The notes beneath the pieces are model-generated. The model ran no database searches. It saw only the letters and a list, made by a program, of their open reading frames with translations, and was not told the DNA's origin. A program made the position numbers and the translations under genes. This document shows positions 1 through 13,000 of a DNA stretch of 64,000 bases, piece after piece (the first letter of the stretch is position 1; each line of letters opens with the position of its first letter). The stretch lies in assembly GCA_013400155.1 (NCBI GenBank), contig VXBM01000128.1, positions 1,038,321 through 1,102,320 on the forward strand. The letters are read 5' to 3'. The DNA is from Helopsaltes ochotensis (lineage: Eukaryota; Chordata; Aves; Passeriformes; Locustellidae).

Positions 1-110
1 GCCCCGGGCGGGCACTGCCCGCGCCACACGCGAGGGGTTCGCTGGGGCACGGCGTGGCCGGAGCCGAACTGGGGGCACTGGGGACGGTTTGGTCAGGTTC
101 TGGGTGCAGG
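1..110. promoter_or_regulatory. CpG-rich segment at window edge, possible CpG-island border
   Basis: The first ~90 bases are very GC-rich and contain about a dozen CpG dinucleotides (for example CGGGCGGG, CCGCGCC, CACGCGAG). The rest of the window is AT-rich and CpG-poor. This looks like the right-hand border of a CpG island continuing off the window. Because it lies inside the presumed CELF2 intron, it could be a downstream alternative CELF2 promoter, but no exon can be read from it. A GC-rich repeat is the other option. Confidence 0.4.
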
Positions 111-2710
111 CTCTCCCCACTCAAACTCCTGCCATTCAGACCTTGGCAGTCTTTTAGATGCTCAGAGTGATGTTACTGGCTGGCGAGAGGCTGGTAGTAA
201 CTCTGTCCTCACTGATCAGAGAGATTTAAATAACTAATGACGGCAGATCCTTTCTCGTGGCTGTAACCTCCCAAAAAACCCGCTCCCAACCTCGCTGCTC
301 TCAGAGTTGGCCGCACACAGAGGTGTCACCACCAAGACGCACACAAAATTCCACACATACAAATAGCTGGAGGCCCCCCCCCCCACGCCACCGCCCCCTG
401 AAAATCTGTATAAATTCTCCTTTCCATCTCCAAGACCTACTTGCTTCAATACAAAGCCGCTCCAGGCAAAAGAATATTAACATATTTACGAAGATTACTA
501 GGTGATCTGAGCAGTCTAGGTGGATAGAACGTTCCTCTCCATTGTGTGTGCTTCTCCATCTGAATGTCTCTCTAGGTTTTATAATTTGATTTGTTATGGA
601 TAATCAACACTTGCAATAAGTAACAAATGCAAATTAAAACGTACTATGCTTAAACATTTAAAAGAACATTCTCATATAAAATTAAATTTACCCATAAAAA
701 CTGTGTTATCAGTCAGGCCAAGTTTTATTTAAATTTTGACCATCGTTGATTTGATAGGTAAAGAAAATACAGAACAGGCAAGTTTTTAGAGCCCAGTTTA
801 TTCCACTAAGAGACTTTTCAATTTTAAACAGTTAAAAAGGAAGAAAAACCCCTTGGGCTGCTAAAATTTTTGCCTACTTTGCAAGTCTAAAGAAAAAAAA
901 AGTTTCACTTGGCCCTCAGCATAATCCCCGCAGGACAGCTGCAATCCTGAACAGATATCTATAGTGTTATTAATCTGCTCTGCTCTATATGTTCGCGTAT
1001 TGTCCACATCACCATGGCACCTAAACATCCACGTAGAAAGGCACAAAAGCAAAGCTATGGCTCCTCTTTTCTAAATTCATGGTGATTCCTTTACGCCACC
1101 CGTCCGTCACAGAGTAGGGCTGACTTATACAGTGGATAAAAAAAATTAAGTGCAAAGTCCAAATGAAAGGAGAAACTAGCACAACTTTCTCCAGCTGGAT
1201 GCAGCTACCTGGTTTTTGATCTGAGGCCTCCATGGTGGTTAATCCGGCCCAGAGCAGAGTTGGATTAACTTTCAATTTCAAAATCTTGCCACTGCAGAAG
1301 GGACAGATTTTAGCTCAGAAGAAATACAGGCTGCTCAGTGAGGATGAAGATACTCTTTTATCTAAGAAGTCTCCACCCCCACTTCACCCTGTGTGGCTGG
1401 ATCTGCACCTCTTCATCATGAGTTTTTTGGTACATGCTAAATCTAAGGGACTTCAGTCTCACCAGCCTGTCATTTCTAAGGACCGCAGTACCAGTGCTGC
1501 TGACTGAAAAGTAAATCCACGCTTCGCACAGGATGCAAAGAGGGAGGAGGAGAGGATCACAAATAATTTTGCTTAAAATATGCATATGGAATAGAGAGAT
1601 CTTTATAAATTTGCCCCATTATGCAAGGTGTAAGTGCTTAAAAATGCTTCATTAAAACGTATGTTCTTTTGAAATATTTATTTTCCTTTTAATTACATGT
1701 GAATTAGCTGGAAGAAGCTGTAGGGAAGCCCTCTTACTGACTTAAGCCTTCTCAGCAGTTTGTTAAATTCTAGCCTCAAATCCCTTGAGGGAATAGTGGA
1801 TTCAAAGCAGCTTTTAATCATACTATAAGGAGGGTGAAGTAGTATGTAAGTAGGTCATAGAGAAAGCATTACAAGTGCATAGGTTATTGCTTTATTTAAC
1901 AACTACAGTGTAACACACTTTTCAAAGCACATTTGCTTTTGCCATTTAAAAGTTAGAAGCAGGAACAGGGTCAAATGCAAAAAAGAAACCCTCTCCATAA
2001 AAGATACTGAGACACGACTCAAGGAGAGCTTAGAGGGAAAAACTGCATTCGAATAATTTGGTTCTCAGACATAAATTATGTAGTGTCTATGTATGAATTA
2101 ACTCTCGATGGCAGAGGGTAAGTGGTAAGAAACAAAAAACCCTGAATGTTTCACACACTGTTACAGGCTCAGCTCTGCTATTTGTAACATTAATGGCAGA
2201 TTCTTGACCAGCACATGAGCGCAAAATAGCAGCTTTTACTAAAAATTAAGGGGAAAGTGGAAGCTCTGATGTGTTGCTACAGTACAGAGGGAAATGGGGA
2301 GTGAGAGTGGCACGTGAAACTGCATTTATTTTCACAGCATAAATGAGACAATGGCTTAGAGGAGCTGCATTATTGCTGCCCTCCAATATTAAGCTTTTTC
2401 AACTGGCAGAGCATATGGCAGTTTTGAGGGAGGAACCTAGAATTTGGAATCATCAATTCTCAGGCTTTAATCCTATTCCAGCTACAAATGCTGCCTCCTA
2501 TCCCTCCTCCCCTCATTTCAGAGGCCCAGACCCTGTTTGGCTCCTTTACTCTTTGTCCCTCAGTTTCTCCATCCGTCTGAGTGGGGCAGATGAAGCAGTT
2601 CCACCTCACCTTTGCAGATTAGTCACTGTTCAAGTGGCTTCTCAAACACAGAGCCACATACAATTTCTCCAAACAACCTTTGAAAATTGCACACCTCTTC
2701 AGAGAAAAAT
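111..2710. other. Intronic non-coding stretch
   Basis: Mostly unique-looking AT-rich DNA. The one notable item is an 11-base C-run with a second C5 block (374-398), which is G-rich on the CELF2 sense strand. The open frames here (up to about 90 codons) have no recognisable domain and no splice context. Confidence 0.5.
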
Positions 2711-2736
2711 CAAAACAAACAAACAAACAAACAAAC
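2711..2736. repeat. (AAAC)n microsatellite
   Basis: About six CAAA/AAAC units in a row. On the CELF2 sense strand this reads as (GTTT)n, giving U/G-rich pre-mRNA. Confidence 0.9.
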
Positions 2737-5700
2737 CCCCAAGAAATTCAGCTGCAGAAGACCAGGATTGAGCAGTGACTTGTCATGTGAATGAGCTCAC
2801 TCTGACATCACTGCCTGTGGCTTCATTCAGTGAGTGGCAAAGAGGGCAGACATCCCCTTCCCTTCCAGATCCCAGAGCTAAATCCAGTGTGGAACTCTCA
2901 TCATGTCCCCTCTCCAGACCCCCTCCTCACCCCGTATCTAATTGCCATTCTTCTAATCAACTTGCCCCCCAGTTTTGGGCCAAGGAAATGCTACTGTTGG
3001 AAGCACTTCAAGGGAAAGTTTTTGAATGACTTCACTCTCTCCCAAGCCTGCAAGGCAGTATGAAGAGAGTTCAAATCCTCTGCTTTATTCCCCCCTAAGC
3101 CAATGAACATGCTTGGGATTCAGCTTATCTCTGGCATCAAAGCAAGTTTCTAACAGAGGCAGCAGAAGCAGAGCTCAGCGACAGCGGTGTAAATTTGGAG
3201 CGGGCTCAAATGACTCCAGTGGAATCACTCAGGATCTCACACTAATGCGAGGGGGAGCAGGAATCTGGTCCAGCTAGAGTTAGTGAATGTAAATGAGGTG
3301 GTTGATATCTTTCACAAAGAAATAACCTTCCAGGCAAGCCATGAGCCTGGAAGTAGTGGCATGAGTAAGAGCAGGCAGGGCAGCATTTTGGTTTGTGCAA
3401 TGGGATGTGAGCCTACCTGCCTGTAAGGGAGGGAGCCCATCAGCCTAACTCTCAGTAGCAGACTTCTGGAGGGGCAAGAAGGGAAGGGGGCATGAAAAAG
3501 AAGCAAAGCAAAGCACACGAGCACTTGGGCAGAACTACAAAATGGTGTAAAAATCATTAACGAAGCACAAAGTAGTGCATTTCCTTGGATGGTGAAAAGT
3601 AATGGATGCAATTCTGCACCATTTTACCATTTCTGATTACCTGGAACAAAACTGTCTTTGTCAGTTATGTCTATGATCGGAATAAAATTTTGAATTATGA
3701 AGCCTTAACCTTTCAGAAGGGATTTTGTATTTACAAAACCAAACACACAACAGTCTTCCACTCATTTTGAGAAATAAAATAACTTGCGTATAACTGAAAT
3801 CCTTTTAAAAAGAAAATTAAAATATTGGTTAAAGCTGATCAATGAATTTTAAGTACTTAAAATAGCACTTGTGAGGCTCCCTCTGCTTCCGTAGGCTACT
3901 GTAGTTCACCAGTAATCTTCAGAAATAAACGTCATTTAAAATTAGCCCTGTGAAAAGGTCCCTCAAATTAAGCATTTCTAGAGCTTTCACTTGAAGCACA
4001 TTGATATTATGTAAACTTGGTTGCTATAGTAAAACTTCCCACTCAGTTCTCTTTTTTTTCCCCCTTCCTATTTTATACCAGTGATGAGGTGATTTCATCC
4101 CACTGTGGGTACAGGGCCTTTGTTCCCTTTTGTGGGTAATAACTCAATCTTTCCGAAAACAATTAGGCAACACATCGTGGCACAAGGCAGATGCTACATG
4201 GAATGGAGGTTTTTTTGGAAACGCCTTTAATTTAGAGGAACGCCCTCCTTTGTGAACAGCACCAAATACATGGGACAGTCAATCATCACCCTCAGGTCCA
4301 ATCCTGCACAGGGCCAGTGCTGAGCAGAAGTTGTGCAGTAACCTCTGCTCCAGCTGGGCTGTTCCTGAGCTCAGCACTATATTTAGGGAATACTGAAGTA
4401 AAGCAGTAACAAGCAAATTTTTGCATGACCAAGTCTTGCCTTCCTGTTATTTATTTGCAGTCCTGCTGAAGAGCATCACTATTGATCCACAGGTGTTACC
4501 TTTGTGTTACTGCCTTGTGCATATAGACACAAGACCAAGGTTTTTTGTCCACCCAGTTTTATCTTGACTTGGCAACAGACATTGATGTTTTTTTCATTTT
4601 TCTTTTTCTTTTCTTTCTTTTTTTTTTTTTTAATGAACTACCTTATCTTCTTACCTGCTAACTGTCTACAACCACTGCCCAAAAAGGGGAGAAACTGGGG
4701 TACTGCAAGCACTGGGCAGACCTGGTTTCCTCCTAGAGAGCATACATGTTATTTGTGGTAAAAAAGTTACCTTTCCAAACAGCCCTTGAAGAGGGAGCTG
4801 AGTATTCTTGGATTTAGCTATTATATTATTTTCATGTGAAAACCTGTGATTTAGGGTGGGAAAAATCACACATCTGGTGCTCTTCCCTGTGTTGCTCCAG
4901 CCTCACATTATGCAAAAGCCCCACCTATGCCTTTAAAGAGCAGAGGAAAAAATCCCACTGTTAAAAAAAACCTTTTCTCCCTGCCATCTACACCACAAGA
5001 AGAACTACTGGAGACATAAAAATCTCTCTGATTTTATATAAATTTGACTTTTCTGGAGATTTTCACCCATCTGGAGAGGCTGGTTATTGGGAGAGAGGCA
5101 GGACGAGGGAAGTAAGTAGTGAGGATGGCCTGGATCGGGAGGTGATGCTGGAGGGCATCTCCAACTCCAAAAGCCATGGGCAAAGATAGGTGTGAAGTTC
5201 TAATGTGGCATCAGCAAAGAAAGAATGTGGGTAAGGGACATCAAAAGAGACAAGAAGCCAAAAGGAGACTAATTTTTAAAAACAAAATACAAAGATTCTG
5301 AGGGGTTTATTACAACATCTGCATTAACCTGCTGCACTCCCCTTCTAGCAGCAGGATCCTCATGGGCTTAACCTTCATCCTCCCTTCTCATTCAGTTCTA
5401 CCAGGTTTTTTTCTTTCTTTTATCCTGCATATGATTGGATTTCACCTTAAATTATGGCATTTTTAAGGTAGGAAATTTCACAGGTCTTTATTCATTTGTT
5501 CATGAAGTGCCTAGCATACATGTCAATCCTCATAAACAACAATCACCCTGAAAATATGCAAAGTAGCTATCTCTGTTTCCCAGACAGAAACCATTAAATA
5601 TCAGACATGAGGGACTTAAAGAAAAAGGCTCCTGCAGTAACTATAAGGTATTTGGATAGGCAGAAAACTGCACCACGCCTGGTTTGAGTGGTTTGGGGGT

Positions 5701-8078
5701 TTTCCCCCTTAAATGAACAGTGTAAGAATTGCCACATAAACCAGATCAAAATATCTACCTAGCCCATGACCCTGCCTCTGATATGGGATGGAAAGAGAAA
5801 GAGCATGAATATGGCAAATGATCCTTCACACCTTCCAGCAGCTGGTGGCTGAGGGACTTCCTAGAGTCCAGAATGGCATCTGAACCAAGATGTTTAACAA
5901 GCTCAAGTCACTGATTGAGTTTTCCTGCAAATTCTGTGTCTAAAAGGAACATTGATGAAGTCACGTTTATTTTTCCCAGAGATACCTGTTAAATGTGCTG
6001 CTCTTGACAATTTCAGAGATTTGGGGCTCAGTACAACACAACAAAGAGGAACATTGATTTATGAACCAAAACATTTAACCCAACCTAGTTTTTAACATAC
6101 ATTGTTTCACTTTGAAAGGTCACAATAGTTCATCCGCGACTTTTGAAGAAAAACTCAACCCCTTGATACAAAAACTTTGTAAGGGGAAAAGGCTGGAACC
6201 CTGAGGTTCCTGGGGCAGGCATCTAGTTAGGCACTGTTTTGTGAGAAAGGCTCTTTAGGAAAAATTTTGGCCACTTTGGATTGCTTTATTCAGGGGTGGG
6301 GGTTAACTGAGTTTAATGTATGTTCATCAGCCGTGCACAGACAAATCTCCATATGATTCATTGGAGCAGCACTGTAGAACACCTGGTGTTGCCAATGCAG
6401 TTCTGTTAGTGTTTTGTTATTTTTAAAGGGGGTTATGTAACTCTCTAATTAAAATTAAATGTGGGCTGAAATGATGCAGGCAAATTCTCAAGCTTCAGAG
6501 TGAGCTTCTTCCTCACAGTTTAGCAGAAGATAAATCTTTTTTAGGCAGAAGAGAAGGAAAATCAGGAAGTTGTACCATTGAATTTAGAATCTCTAAAATT
6601 TTAAGTTTTCTGATACTTCTCTGTTTCTTTTCTAGAGGCCCTCAATCCCTCCGATGCTAACCTGCAGCTTCCAGGGAGGGCAGGTGCAGTATTTGAATAT
6701 TAAATTCACTCTGTAGCACAGCCATCCTATCATCCACAGGTATCTGTGTGTGCAAGGTTCAGTTTCCAGATGATCTATGTTTGAGTATCGTTACTTTTCT
6801 CTCCTCTATTTGTAACTTCTCCTATCCTCTCTTTGATTTTCTAGAATTTTATTCCCCTTCCTCAAACTCTCTGCTCTCTCTTCCTCCTGGTGACAGACTG
6901 TTGTCTGGCATCCTCAAAGGCTGCTCTTGAGGATGACCTGCTGATTTGCTGCCATGGGAACTCTGGAGCAAGGACAGCATTTACCCCTCACACACCAAAG
7001 GGCACAAGCAACAGTTCCCTGTACTGCCCTTCTCGCTGGTTAAAGTTTGCCCTCCTCTATTTCACAAGGGGCATTGGAAAGCTGTGCCTGAAATAGCCAG
7101 AGTGTTGCAGCCTCTGCAGTGTCCAGCAGCAGCTGAACTATTCGGAGAAAGGTGGAAAAGTCTAAAAGCCGATGTAAGCATGCAAATTGCTTCTCAAAAC
7201 TAGTGGAGAAAAATCTTGGGCAGCAAAGCATGAGAGTTGAGAAAAACCCTCTCTTATGTAATGGGAAAAAGCATTATATTCATGTAAGTGCTGCATTTAA
7301 AACTTCCTGAGCAATTTTACTGGTAATCTTATTCCTTTGAATCAGAGAGAGTTAACTTAAAAATAGGTTGTTTTACCGGAATAAGGGATGCAGGGTAACA
7401 CACCAGCACACTGAGTATGCTACATGGAGAGATAAGCAAGTAGTTCTCTCCATTCCCTCACCCTCAAACACAATTCTGGGTGTTTTAATTGAAATAGAAG
7501 GATCATTTTTTACTTGGCTGCATTTTACAGGGCAGCTTGTGGTCCACGCTGTGTCAGCCTTGTCAGTGCCCTGGCAGATTTACAGCCCCATGGTACTTTC
7601 CTGCAAGCACAGGCTCATAACAGCCTAACCCAGTAACGTGGGCTTAATGTACATCATAATTTCACGAACCACCTAGAAAGTGTGTGCAAATCGGGGCTTT
7701 CCAGAAATGTCATTTTAGTCATTAGTTTAGAAATGCTGAAGATGGATCTGAGTGATATTAGCCCACGGAATGGTCACTGATCCTTACACTATCAGGGAAA
7801 ATAAAGTTGTGCGTGAGAACAGCTGAAATCCTTTTTACATCCTGCTTGAGCTGATTACTAGTTATGCTATCTCAGTCTCAAGACTGGGTGAGAGATGGGA
7901 AAATTAGAGTCCAGATCAAGATTTACACAAAATTTGGGAGAATTCCTGCCCACTTTCACCTAATAAAGATAGTTAACCTTCAGTGCATCATTAACTCGCT
8001 GAGAACAGTACTAAAGCGACTTTAATTGACACATTTACTTCTGCTGCAGGGTGAAATAACACAGAAGCAAAACAAAAC

Positions 8079-8080
<2 letters not shown>
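2737..8080. other. Intronic non-coding stretch
   Basis: No gene, mobile element or RNA could be recognised. It contains a pyrimidine-rich tract at 4587-4632 (mostly T). The segment around 4040-4270 has low repeat content, but no function can be read from one sequence. Confidence 0.5.

Positions 8081-8156
<76 letters not shown>
8081..8156 (+). repeat. Poly(A) run of 76 bases
   Basis: An uninterrupted A-run follows GCAAAACAAAACGT and precedes GAAAATACAG. No retrocopy body or flanking target duplication could be recognised to the left, so a retrotransposed tail is not supported. It may be a simple homopolymer expansion. Run length is uncertain because homopolymers are error-prone in assemblies. 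Confidence 0.9.
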
Positions 8157-8158
<2 letters not shown>

Positions 8159-9740
8159 AAATACAGCTTTTTGCCACAGCAAGAATGTTGGAGGGGGGAA
8201 AAATCCTTTTTTATTTCCTCTGTGAGGATGCCAGCATTCTTGTTTCATAAACTCCAGTGATTCATCACCATCCCAGGCAGCCAATCATTCTGCAGGTCAA
8301 GTAGAAATGGGCTGTAGAGCCAGCAACTCCTGCTGCCCCGATAATGCATGTCATTCCAGGCATGGCGACATGCTTTCTCAACAACTGCCATTTTCAGTTA
8401 CCTTTTCTATGGTTGACATACAAGTAAATGTGTTGGAAGCAGTAAAACAGTCATAGGAAAGCAGTTGCAAAGATAAATAGCACCTGCACGTGATAATCTC
8501 TAATGTCATTAGAAAGGAAAGAAGGATGTGTTTTGAAATAAAATTTCTCTCCTCTGAAAGGATCACTTGACTTGGGGAGGGTTATGTGTGTGTGACTGAG
8601 AGGGGGGTTTCTGTAGATTTGTTGATTTTTTTTTTCTTGAATTAACATCCAGACATTTGTCTTGGTTATAACCTTAAGAGATACAACTAGAGGAAAAAAA
8701 AAAAAAAAGCCCAGCAACAACAAAAGCCAATGCAAACCCAAACACCTAGCATTAAATATAAAATCTCCTTGGAAGTCACTTGTGAGAAAGATTTTGTACA
8801 GCTGAATTTTGTTTGAATTCAGTAATGCTCACTTTAAGAAACACAACTACTCTAATTGAGGGAAAAGTAAAGGATTTTCTTCGGTCATTTCTTTTCAGTC
8901 TTTATTCCTTATCATCTAAACTTAAATTTCATTAACTACTTCTTTAATAACTGTCCTCTGAATCTTATGTAGTTGAATATTGTTTTGCAGATGGAAACCG
9001 AGTGGGAGTTTTAAGGGCACAGGATTATAGAAATACACACCCTCAATGAAAAATGTTTAAACGTAAGTGCACACATGTATGTGTGCACACAGATATATAT
9101 GTGTATTTAGTAACAGAGCATTTGTACTCTATGTACATGTACCATGTAAGGTCCCTGTGCCTGAACACAAATGGAGAAAAAAAAAAAAAAACAAAAAAAC
9201 TGTTCCAAATAACAGTGCTGGAACCAGATTTCAAAAGCATAAGATTATCCATATTAATTTATGATAATCTACAAATGAATGCAGCAGAGACAGTACAGGT
9301 TATCCAAAATGGTACTCGCATTTATTGAGAGACGACCACGAAATATATTCACAACAGACTTAGTTGCATCTTCTAATACCCCCTGAATTAATATCGTGCA
9401 AAATATGAGGTACAAGCTATGTTACCCCTTTGGAGTGACTGGCTCTTGAAATGCCAAAGGAAAGACAAACGTTTCTTTCCACACAAAGTCCTCTTAGACA
9501 TCTTGCTTTCAGATTTCATCAACTTAGGTGTTTTGAGGGCTGTAAGCAGTGAACTTTCCATCAGCAGCATCTTCAGCTAATTAACCCTCCTGATTACAAT
9601 AATTAGTATTGATTCACTCCTGAATGACTTCTTAAGTATTCAAGCACAATCTACACTTGCAGTAAAACTTCTAGATATGAATATTAATTGAACACTTGCT
9701 TTGTTTTTCAGCCCCAAAGGTATAGTTTGCAATCTTATAT
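8157..9740. other. Intronic non-coding stretch
   Basis: AT-rich, without a recognisable gene. Short A- and T-runs lie at 8625-8637, 8694-8708 and 9178-9191. A 22-bp inverted repeat of alternating purine/pyrimidine sequence lies at 9067-9088. Confidence 0.5.
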
Positions 9741-10420
9741 AGAATAGAATCATAGAATGGTTTGGGTTGAAAGGGGCCTTTAAAGGTCATCTACTTCCAA
9801 CTCCCATGCCATGAACAGGGACAGCTTCAAGTAGATCAGGTTGCACAGAGCCATGTCCAGCTTGACTGTGAATGTTTCCAGGGATGGGGCAGCCACCACC
9901 TCTCTGTGCAAGCTGTTCCAGTATTTCATCAGCCTCATTGTTAAAAATTTCCTCCTTATGTCTCACCTGAATCAATACTCTTTTAGTTTAAAGCCACAAT
10001 CCCATGTCCCATTGCAACAGAACCTGCTAAAAAAATCTTTCCTATAAGCCCTCTTTAGGTACTGAAAGGCTGCTTCAACATCTCCTGGATCCTTCCCTTC
10101 TCCAGGCCGGACAACCTGTCCAGTCTTTCAGCCTGTCTCCTTCCAGACTGACTGTTTTTGTGGCCCTCCTCTGGATCCAATCCAACAGTTCCATGTTGAG
10201 GACTCCAGGCTTGGAAGAGGTACTACAGGTAAAATCTCATCAGGGAGTGGTAGAGGGAGATAATCACCTCCCCCAGCCTGCTGGCCACCCTTCTCCTGAT
10301 GCAGCCCAGAATGCAGTTGGCTTCCTGGGCTGTGAGCGCATACTGCCAGGTTACACCCAGCTTTTCAGCCCCAAGTCTTTATCTGCAGGGCGGGTCTCAA
10401 TCCCTTCACACTTAAATTTG
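9741..10420 (-). mobile_element. CR1 LINE 3' fragment, minus strand
   Basis: The plus strand begins with the reverse complement of the CR1 3' end (AGAATCATAGAATGGTTTGG, then a CTTTAAAGGTCAT-type segment). It continues through the CR1 3' UTR motifs for clinical-type landmarks of the family: the 'lead to failure to hold' segment near 9900-9960 and the RT C-terminal region near 10200-10400. It is 5'-truncated at about 10420 and coding-dead. The orientation is the same as CELF2. Family assignment is from motif memory; the subfamily is not determined and the 5' border is approximate. Confidence 0.88.
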
Positions 10421-10508
10421 ATAACAGAAACACGTCGGTATCATCCTCTCTTAACAAAGAAAATATTAGCATGTTGATGGTTATGGTTCGTGAATTTGAA
10501 GACAAAGG

Positions 10509-10531
10509 AATCAATCAATCAATCAATCAAT
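10509..10531. repeat. (AATC)n microsatellite
   Basis: Five to six copies of the AATC/TCAA unit in a row. Confidence 0.9.
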
Positions 10532-12776
10532 AAAAACGCACAAATACCCCAGGCTAATAAACGAATGTAATTCAGTTCCATATGCCTATGGAAGCATGGA
10601 AAGCCAAGTCTCAGGCTGACCTATCTTGCTCTCTCTGACAGGTAGGACTGAGGGTGTTCGTTTTGACATCACACCTGGTCATTGCAAGAACAAATAACAA
10701 CTCATGGAGAGACTGAATTACCTCTCTTAGCTCTGTTGTGGAAACAGATGTTTCCAAGTTTGACAATTGCAAGGTACCACATTGCTTTGTGAATGGGTGA
10801 GATTCAAAACAGGCAGCACTGAGGACACCTCCGATGTTCAGGTGTAAGATCTCTAAACCTATGCAATCTTTCAAAAGCCATTACTTTTGTTAAACGTGCT
10901 AAGAAATTACTTGTGTTACAGCTTTGCTTCACCTTCTTTGATGTTAATAATAATTGTTATGGCTCAGAAAGCAATATTTCAGTAAATACGCATAGAAAGA
11001 TTTTTTTTTTTAAGTAGGATTCACACAAACTAATTCAAAAATCAGTCTTTGATGTAAATGCAATGTGAGAAAATACTCTTGGAAAAAAACAAAGTCATTT
11101 TCAAGCCAAGACCAAAAAAAATCATTGTATATGTATTTTATGCAACATTTTATCTGAACACATAGAAACTACAGTAAGCTTGGTAGGAACTCACCTGTGA
11201 GCAGAACGCTTAGGGAACAGTTATGGTATTGAATAGTCCTTAAAATTTGCTGCCCAGGTGTCTGTTGGTGGCTGCTACAGAAGCGGCATTCATGCTGCTC
11301 TGGGCTATCCCTAAAGGGGCATTTCCTCGTAACTGAGAGTGAGGGACTCGCTTTATTGCCACTCACAAAGGACAGTAGCTGCTAGAAAGCTCAGGCTGCT
11401 GCAACATGACATGATAAAAAAATAACTTTATAAAAATATGCCACTGTTTCCCCCCTCCAGTTCAGGCAATAGCAGAGGAGTTGTGAATGGGTTAATGTTT
11501 GTCTTGAAAGAAGTTCTCCTAAAGAAGTGAATAATGTCATGTTTCAATAATATTAAACACCATCCTTGCTTTCTTCATGTTTATGCACAACACACAGTAT
11601 GCAAGTACTACCTGATGATCCATAACCTCTTGACTTCTCAAGTATTTTATGTAATATTACATTTTTGTTCACATAAACTCTTTGCTATTGATTTACACCG
11701 TCTCAAGACTCAAGGGAAGAAGATACAATGACAAAAAAATTTGCAAAACAGCATCACAAGTATTCAGTCTCCCCACCAAACATTTTTGTGTTGAAATACA
11801 TGCTTGAGAGGGCTCTGACTGCTACCAATAAATCCTTAATGTCTTTTTGTTTTAATTAAGGGGTCCAAGAGACCCTTCAACCCATATAAATCATGCACTA
11901 GAGTCCAGTTTTTTAAAAAAGCACAAAATTTCTATTATTAAATGATCAGAGCAAAACCCAGAAGCCACTGATAAATAAATCTTCTCTCACAAAATCATTA
12001 AACTTATTGCTAAAAGCAATACATTTACTTAACATGTAAAGTATTTAAAGACTTTAAACAGTTTAGGAAACTCCACAGAGTAATGACAATTCATTTCATT
12101 TAAGACATAAGCTGCTGTCCAAGTAGTAACTCAAAATTTTTCAAAAGCTTTGTAACAATTTCTTCTCACAATGCATAAGGTTCATTTTGCCAAATTCAAA
12201 CGCAAAATTGTTAACTGTTTTAATGCTAAACTATGGTTCTCTAAACAGAAAGATAATTTAAGAAATGTCATATGAATAATTTGTTTGATTTGGGGATAGG
12301 AATCATTCAGGTAAATTATTCTGCCTGACCTTTAAAATTCTAACATATAAAATGTTATAAAAATGGAAAGTTGCATGGGCTCCCACTTTGAGATCTGATT
12401 TATCATTTTTATTGCATTTTCATAACCTAAACAGAATTAGAAACAGTATCTTCAAAACAGCAGTTGAAGTTGATATGATCGGGCATAAAATCAAGCGAGG
12501 GCACATTTGGCAAGTATGTATTTGCCAGATTGACAGCAGTATTGTAAGCTTTCAGAATCAATAAGTTTTCTCGGCACAGTTAAAGGAGAGGTTAGTAATA
12601 AATCTGCAACTTAATGTAATAGCCATAATTGTAAAATACAAACCTCCCCCTCCCTGCACTATTAGCAGCAGATATCAACTGAAACAACCACCACAAAACA
12701 GGCAATGGACTTTATATTCTACTGTATACACAGAAAGATTAAGGGAAATGAAAAAGGGGCTGAGAAAAGGAAAGGG

Positions 12777-12809
12777 AAAAAAAAACCCAAAACAACCCAA
12801 ACCACCCCA
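12777..12809. repeat. A/C-rich low-complexity tract
   Basis: Runs of A followed by CCCAAAACAACCCAAACCACC. On the sense strand of CELF2 it reads as G/U-rich, about 750 bases downstream of the splice donor. Confidence 0.7.
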
Positions 12810-12960
12810 TCGCCAGACATACGTTAAGCTAGTTTGACAACACCATTGTTCAGCTGTCCCATTGTCAGACCAAAAGATGTATTCAATGCTACAATGTCTG
12901 CTAGCAAATAAACAAAAGACTACATTTTTCAAAGCGGGGTGCCAATTCCAGCATAATTCT

Positions 12961-13000
12961 GTGTGTGAGTGTGCGTGTCTGCGTGTCTGCGTGTTGTGTT
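12961..13000. repeat. GT-rich low-complexity tract
   Basis: Imperfect GTGTGTGAGTGTGCGTGTC repeat with three GTCTGCGT-like units. Confidence 0.8.

Noticed and set aside
3065..3085. B-box-like GTTCAAATCC resembling a tRNA T-arm
   Set aside because: No A-box, acceptor stem or anticodon arm is found at a proper distance, so it is not a tRNA gene.
7991..8284. 97-codon minus-strand frame with a long Phe run
   Set aside because: It is the translation of the 76-base A-run; no coding support.
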